Positions 47,426 to 60,050 of a DNA stretch of 64,000 nucleotides are shown here, in pieces; the first letter of the stretch is position 1, and each line of letters begins with the position of its first letter. Both the position numbers and the translations under genes were made by a program. Source of the DNA: Enchytraeus crypticus. Its lineage: Eukaryota; Annelida; Clitellata; Enchytraeida; Enchytraeidae. The notes beneath the pieces were generated by a model. The model worked only from the letters and a program-made list of their open reading frames with translations. It ran no database searches and had not been told where the DNA came from. The stretch lies in NCBI GenBank assembly GCA_905160935.1, contig CAJHZI010000296.1:310001-374000 (forward strand), written 5' to 3'.

Positions 47426-48342
47426 ATTAATCATGTAAAGAGCATCTATACCGTAGCAGTGCTATTGAAATAATCATTTTCGGCAGTAACAGTGTTGTCA
47501 ATCAAATTTCAAAAGCATATCAAGTGTTAATATTATGCGTTTAATATTTAAATTGTAAAAACAGACTGAATAGTTTATTGGCAAAAGGATTGATATTCGA
47601 ATCAATGGTGGCAATTACTTGGAGTTCTTGTGACGGTAGCTAAGCCTAACTGTTGATTTAATCATCTTTCTCAGCCAGCAAAGACAATACATTTAATTCC
47701 AATTATAATGTTACTAATTGGTTTGAAGAAATTTGAAAGAAATTCCCGTTTTATAGTCAACCCATGCCTTCTTGTTTATACTTAGCTTAAACACTTTAAT
47801 ATTACCAGATTCAGTTTAGACTTACACTACAGCAGATTATTACATAACCAGTTTCAACTGGTCAGTATGACCTCTGACGTAATAACGCGTTTATTTTTCG
47901 GGATAAAGAATGAATCTTTTATTGATAATTTACTTTAACGAGTTTGATTCATTCACCCACTCAGATACGTATACAATGGATTACATTGTTTAGTATTACA
48001 GCATCTGAAGCAGGTGTTAATGTAAATCTTAGTTTCCGTAAATATTTTGCCTGAACTCGTGTTCTTGTTCCCAAGGATTATGGCCTTTTTCTTCAAGGCT
48101 AAGTCTCTGCCATCAATTCTGAGTTCATTGCATTTAGGACGTCCCTGACATTGCGCTATGAAGAGGTTAATTCTTAATGATCGATTGCTTTGATTGAAAA
48201 TGATCTGAAGACTAACAAAAATGGCTAGAGTAGATTAGAGTAAAATAAAAGTAATTTCAAAATTAATTAATTATTGAAAACTTTATTGATTTTAATAATA
48301 TTTGCCTTCGATATATTTATATGTGTTCTTTTATATTTTCAG
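47426..48342. other. Upstream region of the GPCR gene
   Basis: No coding exon was seen. 'ttatattttcag' at 48331-48342 is a good 3' splice site, implying a 5'UTR exon somewhere upstream. A family-F-like 'aggacgtccctgacattgc' is at 48136-48154. Confidence 0.45.
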
Positions 48343-48381
48343 GCAAAATACAGATGATATAGTAAAGCGTATTTCTCCAGT

Positions 48382-49686
48382 ATGACAAATATAACAGACC
48401 TAGCGGATTACGCAGATCTCAATGACAGCTCAGAAGCTATATTTAATCATTCTTATGACATCGGGTCGTACAATGACTCAGTGTCGAAGGATTTTAATCC
48501 GTCAATCCAGCTCTACATAGCGGAACAGATTTTCGCACTTCACTACCCGATCACATTACGGATTCACATAGTAGCAACTCTACTCTGGTGGTTCATTGGG
48601 TTCCCGGGAAACATTCTGGCCTTCACGGTTTGGGTTCAACCCCGCATGAGGCCGTCTTCCGGGACCTACATGGCTGCACTTGCCATGACTGATCTGATAT
48701 TTTTACTTTTCCACGTTTTATTTGAACTCCAATCGTCGTGGCACTTTCGAACGTTGGAATACCCGTTTCTATGTCAATCGTTCCCCATGGTCTATCTCGC
48801 CTCTCAGTATTACAGCGTTCTTTTAGTAGGAGGTTTCTCCGCCGAACGCTACATTTCAATATGTTACCCCTTCCTTCGGGAAAAATTCTGCACGACGAGC
48901 AGATCTCTACTGTGTATTTCCGTTCTTGGTGTACTCTCGCTGGCTCTGACCATCCCTCAAGCCTACTTCTGGTACTACGACAGTCTGAAGGATCAGTGCG
49001 GAATCAGACCTGAAGTAATGTCCCAGAATCCATCAGTCTGGGAGATCTGGTCCTGGATAACGGAACTGTTGATATTTGGACTCATTCCTCTGGCCATACT
49101 GATCTTAAACATACTCGTACTGGTTGAGATGAGGAGAATGAAGGCCCTACAGCCACCAGTAGTGGCTCGAGTTAAGGCTCCTCTCAGACGGTCTAGGAGC
49201 GTCACTCGATATCGCACCGGGGGACCCTCAACAACCACCCTGATGTTGCTCGCAGTGTCATTCTATCTCATAGTAGTAACCCTGCCGGTGACGTTCATGT
49301 ACGTCCTATCAGCAGCCTTCCCTGAGGGGAGCTACACTCTGACACCCGAGGAAACTCTCTCAGATCCGCAGTGGAAGCGGTACTGTTCGTTCTACAGCGT
49401 CAGAGTTCTGATACAAGACGCCGGGTTGTCTCACTTTGCACTCAACTTCTACATATACATCGCGACGGGGAAGGTTTTTCGTAAAGAACTGCGTAGGCTG
49501 CTGGCGAAATGTCGCAGTGATTGTATTGAACGGTGCAAGGCGAAGTTCTGTAAGTGCTCGTCGGCTGTCTATCAGGTTGCCGATTCGAATCGGACCTGCG
49601 GGACTACGATTGTAATTGAAACAATAGAAAATAAAATAGAAATAGTAGAAGACGTTCTAACGGGAGAGTCGACAGATAAATTTTAA
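48382..49686 (+). CDS. Class A (rhodopsin-like) G-protein-coupled receptor, probable neuropeptide-type
   Basis: This is a 434-aa plasma-membrane receptor in a single coding exon. The N-terminus has sequons at N3, N14, N22 and N31. TM1 (about 60-84) holds 'GFPGNILAF' with Asn77. TM2 (96-116) holds 'LAMTDL' with Asp104. Cys131 at the top of TM3 and Cys206 in loop 2 can form the conserved disulfide. TM3 ends in 'ERYISI' (155-160), the DRY position. TM4 spans about 174-196, TM5 about 222-250 (with 'LIPLAILILN') and TM6 about 286-310 (with 'LPVT'; the usual CWxP is absent). TM7 has 'HFALNFYIY' (351-359) in place of NPxxY. Helix 8 is basic, followed by a Cys-rich tail (380-392) suited to palmitoylation. 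The form resembles invertebrate FMRFamide/peptide receptor expansions. The ligand cannot be told. The start is the first ATG with a long frame after the 48342 acceptor. Confidence 0.9.
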   Translation: MTNITDLADYADLNDSSEAIFNHSYDIGSYNDSVSKDFNPSIQLYIAEQIFALHYPITLRIHIVATLLWWFIGFPGNILAFTVWVQPRMRPSSGTYMAALAMTDLIFLLFHVLFELQSSWHFRTLEYPFLCQSFPMVYLASQYYSVLLVGGFSAERYISICYPFLREKFCTTSRSLLCISVLGVLSLALTIPQAYFWYYDSLKDQCGIRPEVMSQNPSVWEIWSWITELLIFGLIPLAILILNILVLVEMRRMKALQPPVVARVKAPLRRSRSVTRYRTGGPSTTTLMLLAVSFYLIVVTLPVTFMYVLSAAFPEGSYTLTPEETLSDPQWKRYCSFYSVRVLIQDAGLSHFALNFYIYIATGKVFRKELRRLLAKCRSDCIERCKAKFCKCSSAVYQVADSNRTCGTTIVIETIENKIEIVEDVLTGESTDKF

Positions 49687-52614
49687 GAATATGTAATTAT
49701 ATGAAGATATAAATCTCAAAGTATTAGTAATTGCTTGTGAACTAGTCATTGAATAATAGATGCGCACTTATTACTTACAGAGTAGAGAAAATTACCATCT
49801 TATTCCGCTAGTAACTTTGGAAAATGCCTTTGAAATATACGGACTATTCTCAATTATATTGGATATAAATCTGTTCCATTGATTGAGGGAGCGCACTCTT
49901 ATGCCGTCATCTATAAGATTGTCTCTATCGATTTCATAAAAGTTCACGATAAGATGTTGTTGTTATGCACCTCGTGGTTTGATCATATCATCCACACCTG
50001 TATGCTAATAAAGAGATAGAAGATGTCGTTTATCTATTTTGTAAAACCAGCTGAAGAAGCGGGATATCTGTTAAAATTAAATTCTATGTTTAACTCTTGG
50101 GCAATTATCAGCGTCCAAGACTGCACGTGCGTAGAAAATACGAATTCAATGCGTAGAAAAGCTGAATGGAATAAAATATTAGTTCAGTCTAACTGATTTA
50201 AACCATTTAACGTTTTTAATTATCAAATCCTGAAATGTAACGTTGTATCTTGTTACAACTCTACTAGTAATTATTGTTTCAGTATTTAGATTACTAGTCA
50301 CAGATACGTAAAATAAGTGAAACTTAGATAACTCTATTTAGTCAGAGGAATAGTACATAACCGAACGAATGGCATGACCGTCTCGAAAACAAATGACCTG
50401 AGTCCAAAGATCAGTTAAGCCAGTAAAATGATCTGCTGAGCATTCCCAATGGCTCGACGAAGGTTAGCGAAAGGTCATCTACGAATCGTGTTTATGAGTT
50501 ATAATCTAATCAGCCCTGTGCCAGTAAGATTGGAGAAATGATGAAAAGAATAAACATACACCAAGAACCAGTAAGGCTACTTTTCAAACCAACCCTGGGC
50601 CGTGAAGATAATGAAAGTTATTTTGCAAAATACAAATAGCAAAAATTTACTCTTTAGAGACGGGTTGCGATTTCGTCTGCGTGTATGTTTACACATACAA
50701 TGCTCAGCCTTGTACGAATTTTAATTATTCTTAATAAACTTTCTTTATTAATACCGGTAAAGGTCTCACTTTATAACACATTTGCCTGACAAGAAATAGG
50801 ACACGTGTTAAAATATACACGTCAGGCGGAATATAAGAGTACATTATAAATTTTATAGCATAAAAGTAGAAGTTAAATTTAACTTCATGTATTTACTCTC
50901 TTATATACGCTCCTGATTAAGGCATAAGGTAGTTTAGATCAGACTAACAGCGTGCTTTTGTTGTTAATACCTGTTAGTTCAACAACACAACTATAAAACT
51001 TTTCCACTGGGCTATAGGTTGCTGGTAAAATTTTCACTGCATGATAATATATAATATGGGCAATAGTATTGCTTCATTGTTCAATGGTTCCCTGAACTGT
51101 CCTAATATACGTCTATATGTAATCATAAACTCATATTAATCAGCATGCTTGTACTTTAAATTTTATAATCTGGCTTTATGGACATTCTGCTTTCGGAAGC
51201 CAATAGCTATTGTCTCCCCCCCCCAACAGAAAAATAAAAACAAAACATATTCTGGACGTGTTGTAGTAGGCGATTAAGCAAGAATCGAGGAAAACAATGA
51301 GACACCAGCTCAGTAGCCCTAGTTGTCCTAAGATATATGCTGCATTAAAATGTGGACAAGGAAAAGCCTTTTGTGAATTGATTATGGATTTCTCTATGAA
51401 GCTAAAACTCATGAATATGTAAAATATGTAGACCTACCTTGCACCTGCCATTGATCGAATATTAGGGAGGGAGAGAGAGAGAAATATATATCGAGATAAT
51501 TGTAGATTTTGTTAATTTTAAATAGTTTAAATAACTCGTAAATGCATTTTTTGAAACAAATCTCCATTCTATAGCGGTATCTTGTATTAAAAATCAAAAT
51601 CACTCTGTCATGCGTCGTCTTGTAATAATTTACAATAAAATGGCCTATATTCTATTTCTAACCTCATTCTCTTGTCTTACAACTATAAGTTCCAAATTAA
51701 GTTAATTCTTATAAACTCTGGAATTCGGCCAAGTTAAGCAAATATTGAGGTTGATATACTACATGTACATCATTATGGATATATACATATAGTTATATTA
51801 ATTGTTCCATTTTATAGTCAAATCACAATACAAATATCCCTGCTAGGAGTCAAGATGAAATTTTATCTCAAGGTCATTTTACGAACTTTTCTTATTTTGT
51901 GTATTAAGCTTACTGCTGCTGCGTAGGAGTTGAATTTTTAAAGTATGATTGGGATTAATTCGTTTCATTTTCCCAGTTTTCTAAGATTTAAAGTGATACA
52001 GTTAATTCAAAAAGCTGTGTTGACCTTTTCCCACTTGGAAGTGTTTCTCTCTCAAGTACTCCAAAGAAACATTAGGATCATTAGCATCTTCCTGATTGCT
52101 AGAACTTATTACTGCACTGGCTTCTAAATGTACGTAGTAATTTACAAGAGTTTCTTTATTGAAATAAATTTTATTTTTAATGCAGATTTAAAAATTGATT
52201 ATTAGTTTTAGTTAATTATTAGTTAGTTTATTATTTATTATTAATTATTAAATTATAAGAATTAATTAATTATTATTTATTAGTCAGTGATGCTTAATAA
52301 TTAATGGAGAAAGAGTTATTCATAATGAATGGGAGTATTGAACCTTAGCCTAAGGGTTTCATAATTAGGCTATATAATAATAATTTGACTTGACTCATTG
52401 CTGAGTCATACTACATGTATAGTCCTACTTATACAATAAGTAATATTTTTTATAAATATAAAAATCTAGCAGATCTTATTTTTAATTTTGCTATTCTAAA
52501 TGTTTGTAGCTGATTTGTCAAATTTCTCAAATATATTCGTAACAAATCTTTTTTTTTTTTTTTTGTTACGATAAAGGTTGGCTATGTGCTGAACAATCCT
52601 CATAGGACGCTTCC
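49687..52614. other. Gene-free stretch after the GPCR
   Basis: The GPCR 3'UTR should lie at the left edge; 'ctaataaagag' near 50007 could be its poly(A) signal. A C-run is at 51215-51223. No further gene or repeat family was recognised. Confidence 0.35.
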
Positions 52615-52885
52615 TATGATGATAGTATCTCTGATAGTATGATATTATTTCTGATAGTATTTCTGATAGTATGACAGTATTTCTGATAATATGATAGTAT
52701 TTCTGATAGTATGACAGTATTTCTGAAAGTGTTTCCGACAATATGATAGTATTTCTGATAGTATGAAAGTATTGCTGATAGTGCGATGGTATTTCTGATA
52801 TGATATTATTTCTGACTGTATGAGAGTATTTCTGCTAGCATGATTGTATTTCTGATAGCATGACAGAATTTATGTAGTATTTCTA
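52615..52885. repeat. Degenerate ~19-bp tandem repeat
   Basis: 'tatttctgatagtatgaca' and variants, about 13 copies. Confidence 0.88.
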
Positions 52886-53517
52886 AAATAAACGAGTGTT
52901 GCCTGCAATAACCCAAATGTGGACCAACACTTCTTGCAGAAATGTTTGTAACTTCAAGATACTTTTCAGACGTCGCTTCACTTCCTTATAACTAATATTC
53001 TGTAAAATAAATCATGTTCTGCGAAATCAACAGGCTACTTATTGATTAAGCCTAACTGCACGAAGTCTAGGTGAAATCAAATGTATTTATTTTAATCAAA
53101 TTCAAGTGATTTATTGCAAATTTATACGATAGCAAATAAGTTTGAAATGGAAATGTTTAGATCTCAAATACTGACGCTCCTGAACAATCCCAGACAGTTT
53201 AATGACATTATGGAAAGGAGCTGTTTCAGTTAGTTACACAATTTAAAGTTACCAGAATTCTATTGAGTTCACGAATTTTGCGTTTATAAAAAATAAGTAG
53301 GCCTGGATTATTTAACTTTATTAATAGATTACGATCATAAAAATTAGCTTATACAACCTTATTGTACCAACTATTTATATTAAATTCTTAAGGATAGGAT
53401 TTCATTTCAAACGAAAGAATTAAAGTCAAAGTAGGACTTTACGTATGTATAAAAATAAAGCCTTACGTTTATGTTAAATTTGCTACTGTGTACTTAATTA
53501 AGTCTCAAAATGGTAAT

Positions 53518-53726
53518 AGGTGTCATACTAGGTGTCGTGCTAGCCATTATACTAGCTGTCGTACTAGGTGTCGTACTAGCTGTTGTAATATCTGTCGTAC
53601 CATGTGTCGTACTAGGTGTCGTACTAGGTGTCTTACTAGGTATCCCACCAGGTGTCGTACTAGTTATCGTACTAGGTGTCGTACTAGTTGTTGTACTAGG
53701 TGTGGTACAAGATGTCGTACTAGGTG
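53518..53726. repeat. 12-bp tandem repeat, ~17 copies
   Basis: The unit is 'ggtgtcgtacta'. Because 12 is a multiple of 3 and the unit lacks stops in several frames, it creates long artificial frames on both strands. Confidence 0.93.
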
Positions 53727-54851
53727 ACCGGACGGGAATAGAGAAGTTTTGCTCTCTGAATTCTCTCATCCGTATATCATCTTGTTACAGCGAGTGGGCG
53801 GGAATTCCAGAAAAATCTAAAAGTTGAATAGAAATAAATATCATATCGTAGAAACAAATGCATACACTACACTGTGCCAAGGTTCAGTGCGAGCCACTGC
53901 ACAATTAGATCATTCTACTCAAGCATTTGCCATATGAAATATATAAACAATATATTATAAAGGATATGAGAAGCAACGAAGAAGCAATTTTTCTTGCATT
54001 AATCATTATTAACGTTTAATGAGAAATATAAAACATTTAAATATCGTGATATGATCAATTTTCTGACTCTTCAAATATTTCCACTAATGTCCGCACTTGT
54101 TAAATACATGTAAAAGTGAGCTAGAAAGAATATTAAGCTTAGAAAAATTTAGGCTCAATATCTGGTAGAAAATTAGACAGAGTAAGTGACATCTACCAAT
54201 GAATACAGCTTAGCGAGTAAAATTATTTAAAATCTTTAGATTATTTAGATGCACTTTTTGGTAAGCGCTACAAGAAAAGCCAATTCTAATAATGACTATT
54301 AAATATTCTTTTTCTGAAGCGGTGATTTTTGTGATTTGTTAGATTTAAACATGGGCCTAATTTAGTAAATGAGTTACACTTTAATTAAACATTCTAAAAA
54401 GGAATATTCCATATAGAGGCCTATCGAAAAATTATGAATATTGAGGTTAATCTAATTCTGTGGATAGGGAAATCGTTATGTAATTAAAACTACATGGTAG
54501 TATACACGTACGTAGTGCTGATAGTGAATTATCAAAAGTTCAATGAATATAGCCATATACGCCCCCTGGTGAATGAGACATAATTATGGTGTTTTAAAAG
54601 CAGCAGCCTGTAATAGTGCATTCTCGGTCAACCACGAAATAATTAAAGAGTTAGTAAAGTGCTCTGTAATTAGGCCCATCGGCACTGCTTTAGTAAGTCG
54701 TATAGTATGATTTGACAGACAAATCATGCTTTACGATATGTTATTTATTAAACTTAAAATTTGTAAGGCCTTTTTTGTTTACTGATCTATGCAAAAATCT
54801 TCTAAGCCTATACAACCTTCCTTTTAGTCGCCAATTTCAACTCAATTTAAA
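53727..54851. other. Gene-free stretch
   Basis: Nothing recognised. Confidence 0.35.
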
Positions 54852-54990
54852 GTAAAGCTGGTAAAGCTATGGTTAACGTCAGTTTCCTCACTCGAAAGCG
54901 ATGTCAGTGACGTGCGAGCCCAGGATTTAAACCCCGTACATGCTGTTCCGCGGTCGAGTATCTTAACGACGTCGCCACTGGTTCCAGCCG
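54852..54990 (-). mobile_element. tRNA-derived SINE, family A
   Basis: The minus strand reads 'ggctggaaccagtggcgacg', 'tcgttaagatactcgaccgc', a box-B-like 'ggggtttaaatcc' and the end 'accatagctttaccagcttt'. Confidence 0.8.
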
Positions 54991-55435
54991 GATTTAGTGC
55001 CAGACCGGTCAAAATGTAGGATAAAATAGGATGTGTAGACAAATGTCCACTTGCGTTTGCTGTAAACAGGTTGTGAAGGTCTTCATATAAACTCCCACAC
55101 TGATCACAGACGCACATTTTAGATGGTGCTCAGAATGCTCTGATGTGCACAACTTTTAATGCCTCTACATTTGAACTCACATGATTACCATGTTTGAGAA
55201 AACAAGTGCATGGATGTATTCATTGTGCTAACTGTTAACCAATATCAACTAACTTAAGAGAAGTGTTGCAGACTACTGCAACCAACTATCCAGTGGCGTC
55301 GCCACGAGGTTGCTGACCCGTTCTGATAGATTGTCCTGTATAACTCGTACAAATCCGGAGGTTTTGTATAGAGGAGTGGAGGTAAGCTAGTCTATCAATT
55401 TTCACTCGGTGCAAGTGTTAAGTAACTTGCATTAG

Positions 55436-55578
55436 TTGTAAGTTAGAGTAGGCTAATGTGTAATGCTGATCTTAGTCATAAACTGGAGTAGACTAATGTG
55501 TAATGCAGATCTTAGTCATAAAGTAGAGTAGACTAATGTGTAATGCAGATCCTAGTCATAAGCTGGAGTAGACTAATC
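55436..55578. repeat. 40-bp tandem repeat, ~3.5 copies
   Basis: 'gagtagactaatgtgtaatg' followed by 'cagatcttagtcataaactg', in register at 55461, 55501 and 55541. Confidence 0.9.
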
Positions 55579-55976
55579 TGTGCAAAACACGGGGCCAAAC
55601 AAGAAAGAACCGATATCGGCTCCTATGGCGATGCTGATAACACTTGTACTATGTATCCAACAATTTCAATCAATCCCATTTGCTAAGGGAACTATCAAGA
55701 AGTGCGTATGAGCGTCTAATCAATCAATCAAAATGCAGGGATATAAATGATGTTCCATAGCTTCTACCGCAATACCAGAAACATCATTTATCAACGCAGA
55801 GCTGGCACCTTCTGCGAACAACAATAAACCCATCATAAGGTACAATGCTTATCATTTCAATTAAATATGTTGCTTGACTTGATAAAAATAGGCGATACAT
55901 TTTTATTAGTAATTTTGCTTTTAATTTTGCATTTGATTTCATTTTTTATTAGTAATTTTGCATTGAATTTCGCCAC

Positions 55977-56117
55977 AGGCTGTAGCCAGTAACGAAGTCG
56001 GTATGATACTCGACCGTGGATCAGTATGTGCGGGATTCAAACCACGGGCACGCCCGTCACTGACATAGCTTTCGAGTGAGTAAACTGACGTTAACCTTAG
56101 CTTTACCAGCTTTTTAC
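55977..56117 (+). mobile_element. tRNA-derived SINE, family A
   Basis: 'ggctgtagccagtaacgaag', 'tcggtatgatactcgaccgt', box-B-like 'gggattcaaacc', end 'ttagctttaccagcttttta'. Confidence 0.8.
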
Positions 56118-56689
56118 TTTCCTAATTTAAAATTTATCAATAGTTTTCATTTCTGTCATCAGCATTGACACAGATAAGTGTCAAAACGTTAAATCAAAAC
56201 TTTAAAGCAATGAGTAAAGTTTACACGGCCTTTTGAATTTTTATTATTATGAACTTGTATGTTAAGGGTGATTTACCTTCTTCACTTTTATTGATTTTAT
56301 TGACATTTGTTTTATAATGTTTTTGTGAATAAATAACACTCTACATGAAAACACTTCAAAACAACCACATTTATATTCATTGCAGAGGTGAAGGCCTATT
56401 TTTTATCTTATCTAGTTAGTGTCATTCGGATGTTTAGCATTGAACTGATTCTATAATTAGAGCGCAATTGCTTAGGTGAGGAATTTGTGCCAGTTATATT
56501 TAAACAAATAATACTTATTAATCTAACACTTCAGCGAGACAGCTGTCGAACTTCTCTATTCGCCTGACAAGAATAAAATTAATTGTTTTTGCAGTTTATA
56601 GAGGTTGCTTTAGCAGGTAGCAAAGTATAACCAGGTCACAGAAATCTAAGCAGAAATATTTAATGTTATCATCACAAATATATACATGT
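56118..56689. other. Gene-free stretch between two SINEs
   Basis: Nothing recognised. Confidence 0.35.
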
Positions 56690-56832
56690 AAAAAGCTGGC
56701 AAAGCTAAGGTTAACGTCAGTTTCTGCACTCGAAAGCGATATAAGTGACGGGCGAGCCCAGGATTTGAACCCTGCATATACTGATCCGAGGTCGAGTATC
56801 TTTATACCGACATCACCACAGGCTCCAGCCTA
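56690..56832 (-). mobile_element. tRNA-derived SINE, family A
   Basis: The minus strand reads 'ggctggagcctgtggtgatg', a box-B-like 'gggttcaaatcc' and the end 'ttagctttgccagcttttta'. It faces the 55977 copy. Confidence 0.8.
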
Positions 56833-57104
56833 TATCATATCAAGTTTTAGCATATAATTGAATTGAAAAAGCGCATACGTTGCCTATGTTTGCATCGTTT
56901 TAAAATATATCATGTTTCAGTTGCAGAGAAAACGTCGTCAATGCCCTGGAGCCATAATGTTTCATTCGCGTAGAAATTTTGGGAGTTAAGTGTGACCTCT
57001 TGGTATTATGTTGCACACATGACAACCACATGTGTTGTGTACAAAATTTCCTTTCTTAGTAGCTGTCTATATAGTTTTCTCAATTTACCTTCCAAGGCTA
57101 GCAG

Positions 57105-57305
57105 TATTCGTACGCTTTGATTGCGCACTGATTGCAGCCGGCGAAGATTTAAGGATACCTTCCAACACCATCTTAATTTTTAAATTCAAAACTGTCAACA
57201 CTCGGTCTTCCATGGAGGCCTTCCATGCAGTACTAACCGGGATCAACGTAGCTTAACTTCGTTCATTAACGCACAGCTTAATCAACTGATTAAATCACGC
57301 TCCTA
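57105..57305 (-). mobile_element. 5S rRNA-derived SINE, copy 3 (diverged)
   Basis: The minus strand reads 'gaagttaagctacgttgatc', 'ccggttagtactgcatggaa', 'ggcctccatggaagaccgag', 'tgttgaca', then the 'ccggctgcaatcagtgcgca' body. The 3' part differs from copies 1 and 2. Confidence 0.7.
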
Positions 57306-57689
57306 CTCACATAATTTAGTGCACTGCAATCAATTTTATGAAATGTCACTCTTCTTGGAAGAATTGTTATTGTTAATCGCATAACTACTCGAGTTAGTAA
57401 AACTAAATGTCAAAATATTTACATTTGCAGAATACGTAATTGCTATCTGTAGCCTCTATTAATCGTTCCACTGATACTAGCGAACTGTTATGTTTTCTTA
57501 TTTTTGTGTAATGTCTGGTCATATTTAAAGGTATGTGACATAAAAATTTCATAAATAATATGATATAAAATACCATTATGCATTTGGACATGTACAGCGA
57601 CTGTATTTAAGGCCTACATTCATAGCTCATAGGCCGCCTATATGTGAGAGTATACATTTATATTTGCATGTGTATGATTAGAATTAGCT

Positions 57690-57790
57690 ACATTCTTATC
57701 AATCAATTAATCAATAAATCAATCAATCAATCAATAAAAATTTAACGTCCGGTTCCTCGCCAAAAGGCAATATCAGGGAAAATATACGTA
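57690..57790 (-). mobile_element. Family F-like 3' end with (ATTG)n tail
   Basis: On plus, (AATC)n at 57698-57735 is followed by 'taacgtccggttcctcgcca' and 'aaaggcaatatcaggg'. It is related to the 45-kb inverted copy, but the tail unit differs. Confidence 0.45.
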
Positions 57791-58439
57791 AACTATGACA
57801 TTAGTAATATATTAATCCACTATATGTGTAATACAATTATTATTATTTATAATAGGTTACTGTATATTTAATGTACAAGTATATCATGTAGGTAAAGAGC
57901 ACAATAGTCCAGTATCACTGTCGAGGCTGTTGCCATCTTTAAATGATCATTACACTCAACTCTCAACAAGATTACGTCAAATTGATCGTAAATAGGCATG
58001 AGTAAATTACTGTGACTCCTGTTACACAAACTACTAAATAATTAGTAAATAATTAGTCACAGGTAGCCGATCGTATCATTATCGATCATATCTAGCTTTA
58101 CTGTGCCAATGTATCGGGGTTACTACGATAAAATTACAGAAGAGTGACAAGTGCATTCCTACAAAATTCAAAATAACTTTTTCGTGCCCTATTTGCACTC
58201 TAAAATTCCTACTAACTGTTTTCTAATGTTTTTGTTGATCAGTTACAGTGCAATAGAATTGAACTGTGTTTATTCGATTCACATGATAGTCCTCTGCAGT
58301 ATATTTTGGGTGCGGATACAGACGTTGAACGTAACTAACAGCTGCATATTTTACTTTACATGATTACATTTAGTCGATAAACAACATTATTGGCAACTCT
58401 ACTTTTTTCGTATGATTCAACACATGACAATTGCATGTT
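57791..58439. other. Gene-free stretch
   Basis: Nothing recognised. Confidence 0.35.
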
Positions 58440-58705
58440 CTACTTACTTAGTTTCGGTTTTTGCAATTTTCATCAGTTTCTCATTCCTTTCCAAGATTAT
58501 TACATGAAGTAATCGTAGCATATTGTAGACGCATTGATTGCAGCCGGTGCGTATTAGGAATAACCGATCAACACACTAGAGTTTTTTTTCGAAGTTGTCA
58601 ACTCTCGGTCTTACAGTGTGGTCTCACACGAAGTACTAACCAGGCGCGACGATGCCTATCTTGGATCAATTGACGTGTAGCTAAACCTTGTGCGCTAAAT
58701 TATGT
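58440..58705 (-). mobile_element. 5S rRNA-derived SINE, copy 4 (diverged)
   Basis: The minus strand has 'gcgcacaaggtttagctaca', 'cctggttagtacttcgtgtg', 'agaccacactgtaagaccga', 'gagttgac', then 'caccggctgcaatcaatgcg'. 'cctggttagtactt' is identical to the 5S C-box region. Confidence 0.72.
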
Positions 58706-58985
58706 TCCCATGACTTCGTTCGGAAACATTTTTTAATTATGCTATTTTATAGTCAATTACCAAATGTTCTTACGGTGTACTGATAAGTAAACAAATGAGT
58801 AGAAGCAAAAACCATACAGATAATGCTTAATTTACTAGATACAGTACTTTTATTTTCTACTCAATCTCTCTGATTTGCTCAACAAAAACTAGAATAATAT
58901 TATATTAAGCATTTATTCTATGCATTTTAAAAACAACGTTTGTTAGTATGAAAGTATGTACCATAAAGAAACATTTAAACTGCTC

Positions 58986-59065
58986 ATTCTCTCTCTCTCT
59001 CTCTCTCTTCCTCACTTTCTCTCTCTCCTTCACTTTCTCTCTCTCCCTCTCTCTCTCTCTCTTTC
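58986..59065. repeat. (CT)n-rich microsatellite
   Basis: Tandem CT with CTTT/CTCA interruptions. Confidence 0.95.
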
Positions 59066-59650
59066 GTTCTCAACAGTCTAAACAATTTAGTATAATTCAA
59101 TAATCACGAATGCTCAGAATAGAATTGTATTAAATCTAAGAAAAATTCTGAAAATCAAAAGTGAACAATTTGTGGAATGGCTGCATAAATTTTGTAGCCT
59201 GTAATAGTATTTTCATTTGTAAAAATTGTTATTCAGTGCCAGAAAGAAATATAAAAAAATGTTGATTCATGACCATGCTGTCACAGGTTGGGAGCCAGCA
59301 TATGACCCAGATAAATTATCACCTTTATTGATTTAAAATTGAAAATCTAACATAAAATGCAGCAAAATTAAGAAAATTGGTATGTTAATGCTAAATGGTT
59401 TTGATTTGTTAAAATTACTAGCATCTCATGTGATTTCTGTTGGCATTTCATACGAGAAATATCTTTGTAGAAACTATTGCGAGCCTGCTGACCGATACTT
59501 TTAATTAAACAGTAGATTTCTGAAAATTAAAATGCGCATAAAAATGGGGACTAAGCCGCTGGTTTGCACGAATGGTCAGAAGCGTTGTTTGGCAGATTAT
59601 GTTGGAACACATTAATAACATCTAGTCTGGAACCTAATCTAAACCTTTAC
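59066..59650. other. Gene-free stretch
   Basis: Nothing recognised. Confidence 0.35.
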
Positions 59651-60050
59651 AACAGAAACTACTTTATTATTATTGTTTAAGTACTTTTGAATAATAAAAT
59701 AGGTAACATGATTTTCATTGCTGTTGGATTGCAGGTCTAATATCATTACTTTTGAAAAGATATATAGGCCTATTCTTGAGAATAATATACACATGTACGT
59801 GACTCAGTCATTTAACTAACTATTGACCCAAAATCTGTAATCCTACCAATAACAGAAACTACTTTATTATTATTGTTTAAGTACTTTTGAATAATAAAAT
59901 AGGTAACATGATTTTCATTGCTGTTGGATTGCAGGTCTAATATTATTACTTTTGAAAAGATATATAGGCCTATTCTTGAGAATAATATACACATGTACGT
60001 GACTCAGTCATTTAACTAACTATTGACCCAAAATCTGTAATCCTACCAAT
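59651..60050. repeat. 200-bp tandem duplication, virtually identical
   Basis: 59651-59850 and 59851-60050 match throughout, except for one C/T difference in 'tatcatt' versus 'tattatt'. The first five bases (aacag) of a third unit follow at 60051. Confidence 0.97.

Noticed and set aside
48623..49238. Overlapping frames on both strands within the GPCR exon
   Set aside because: Shadows of the receptor frame. Seven-helix signature and conserved motifs are found only in the main frame.
53488..53827. Cys/Arg-, Val/Leu- and Thr/Ser-rich frames on both strands
   Set aside because: Artefacts of a 12-bp tandem repeat whose length is a multiple of three.
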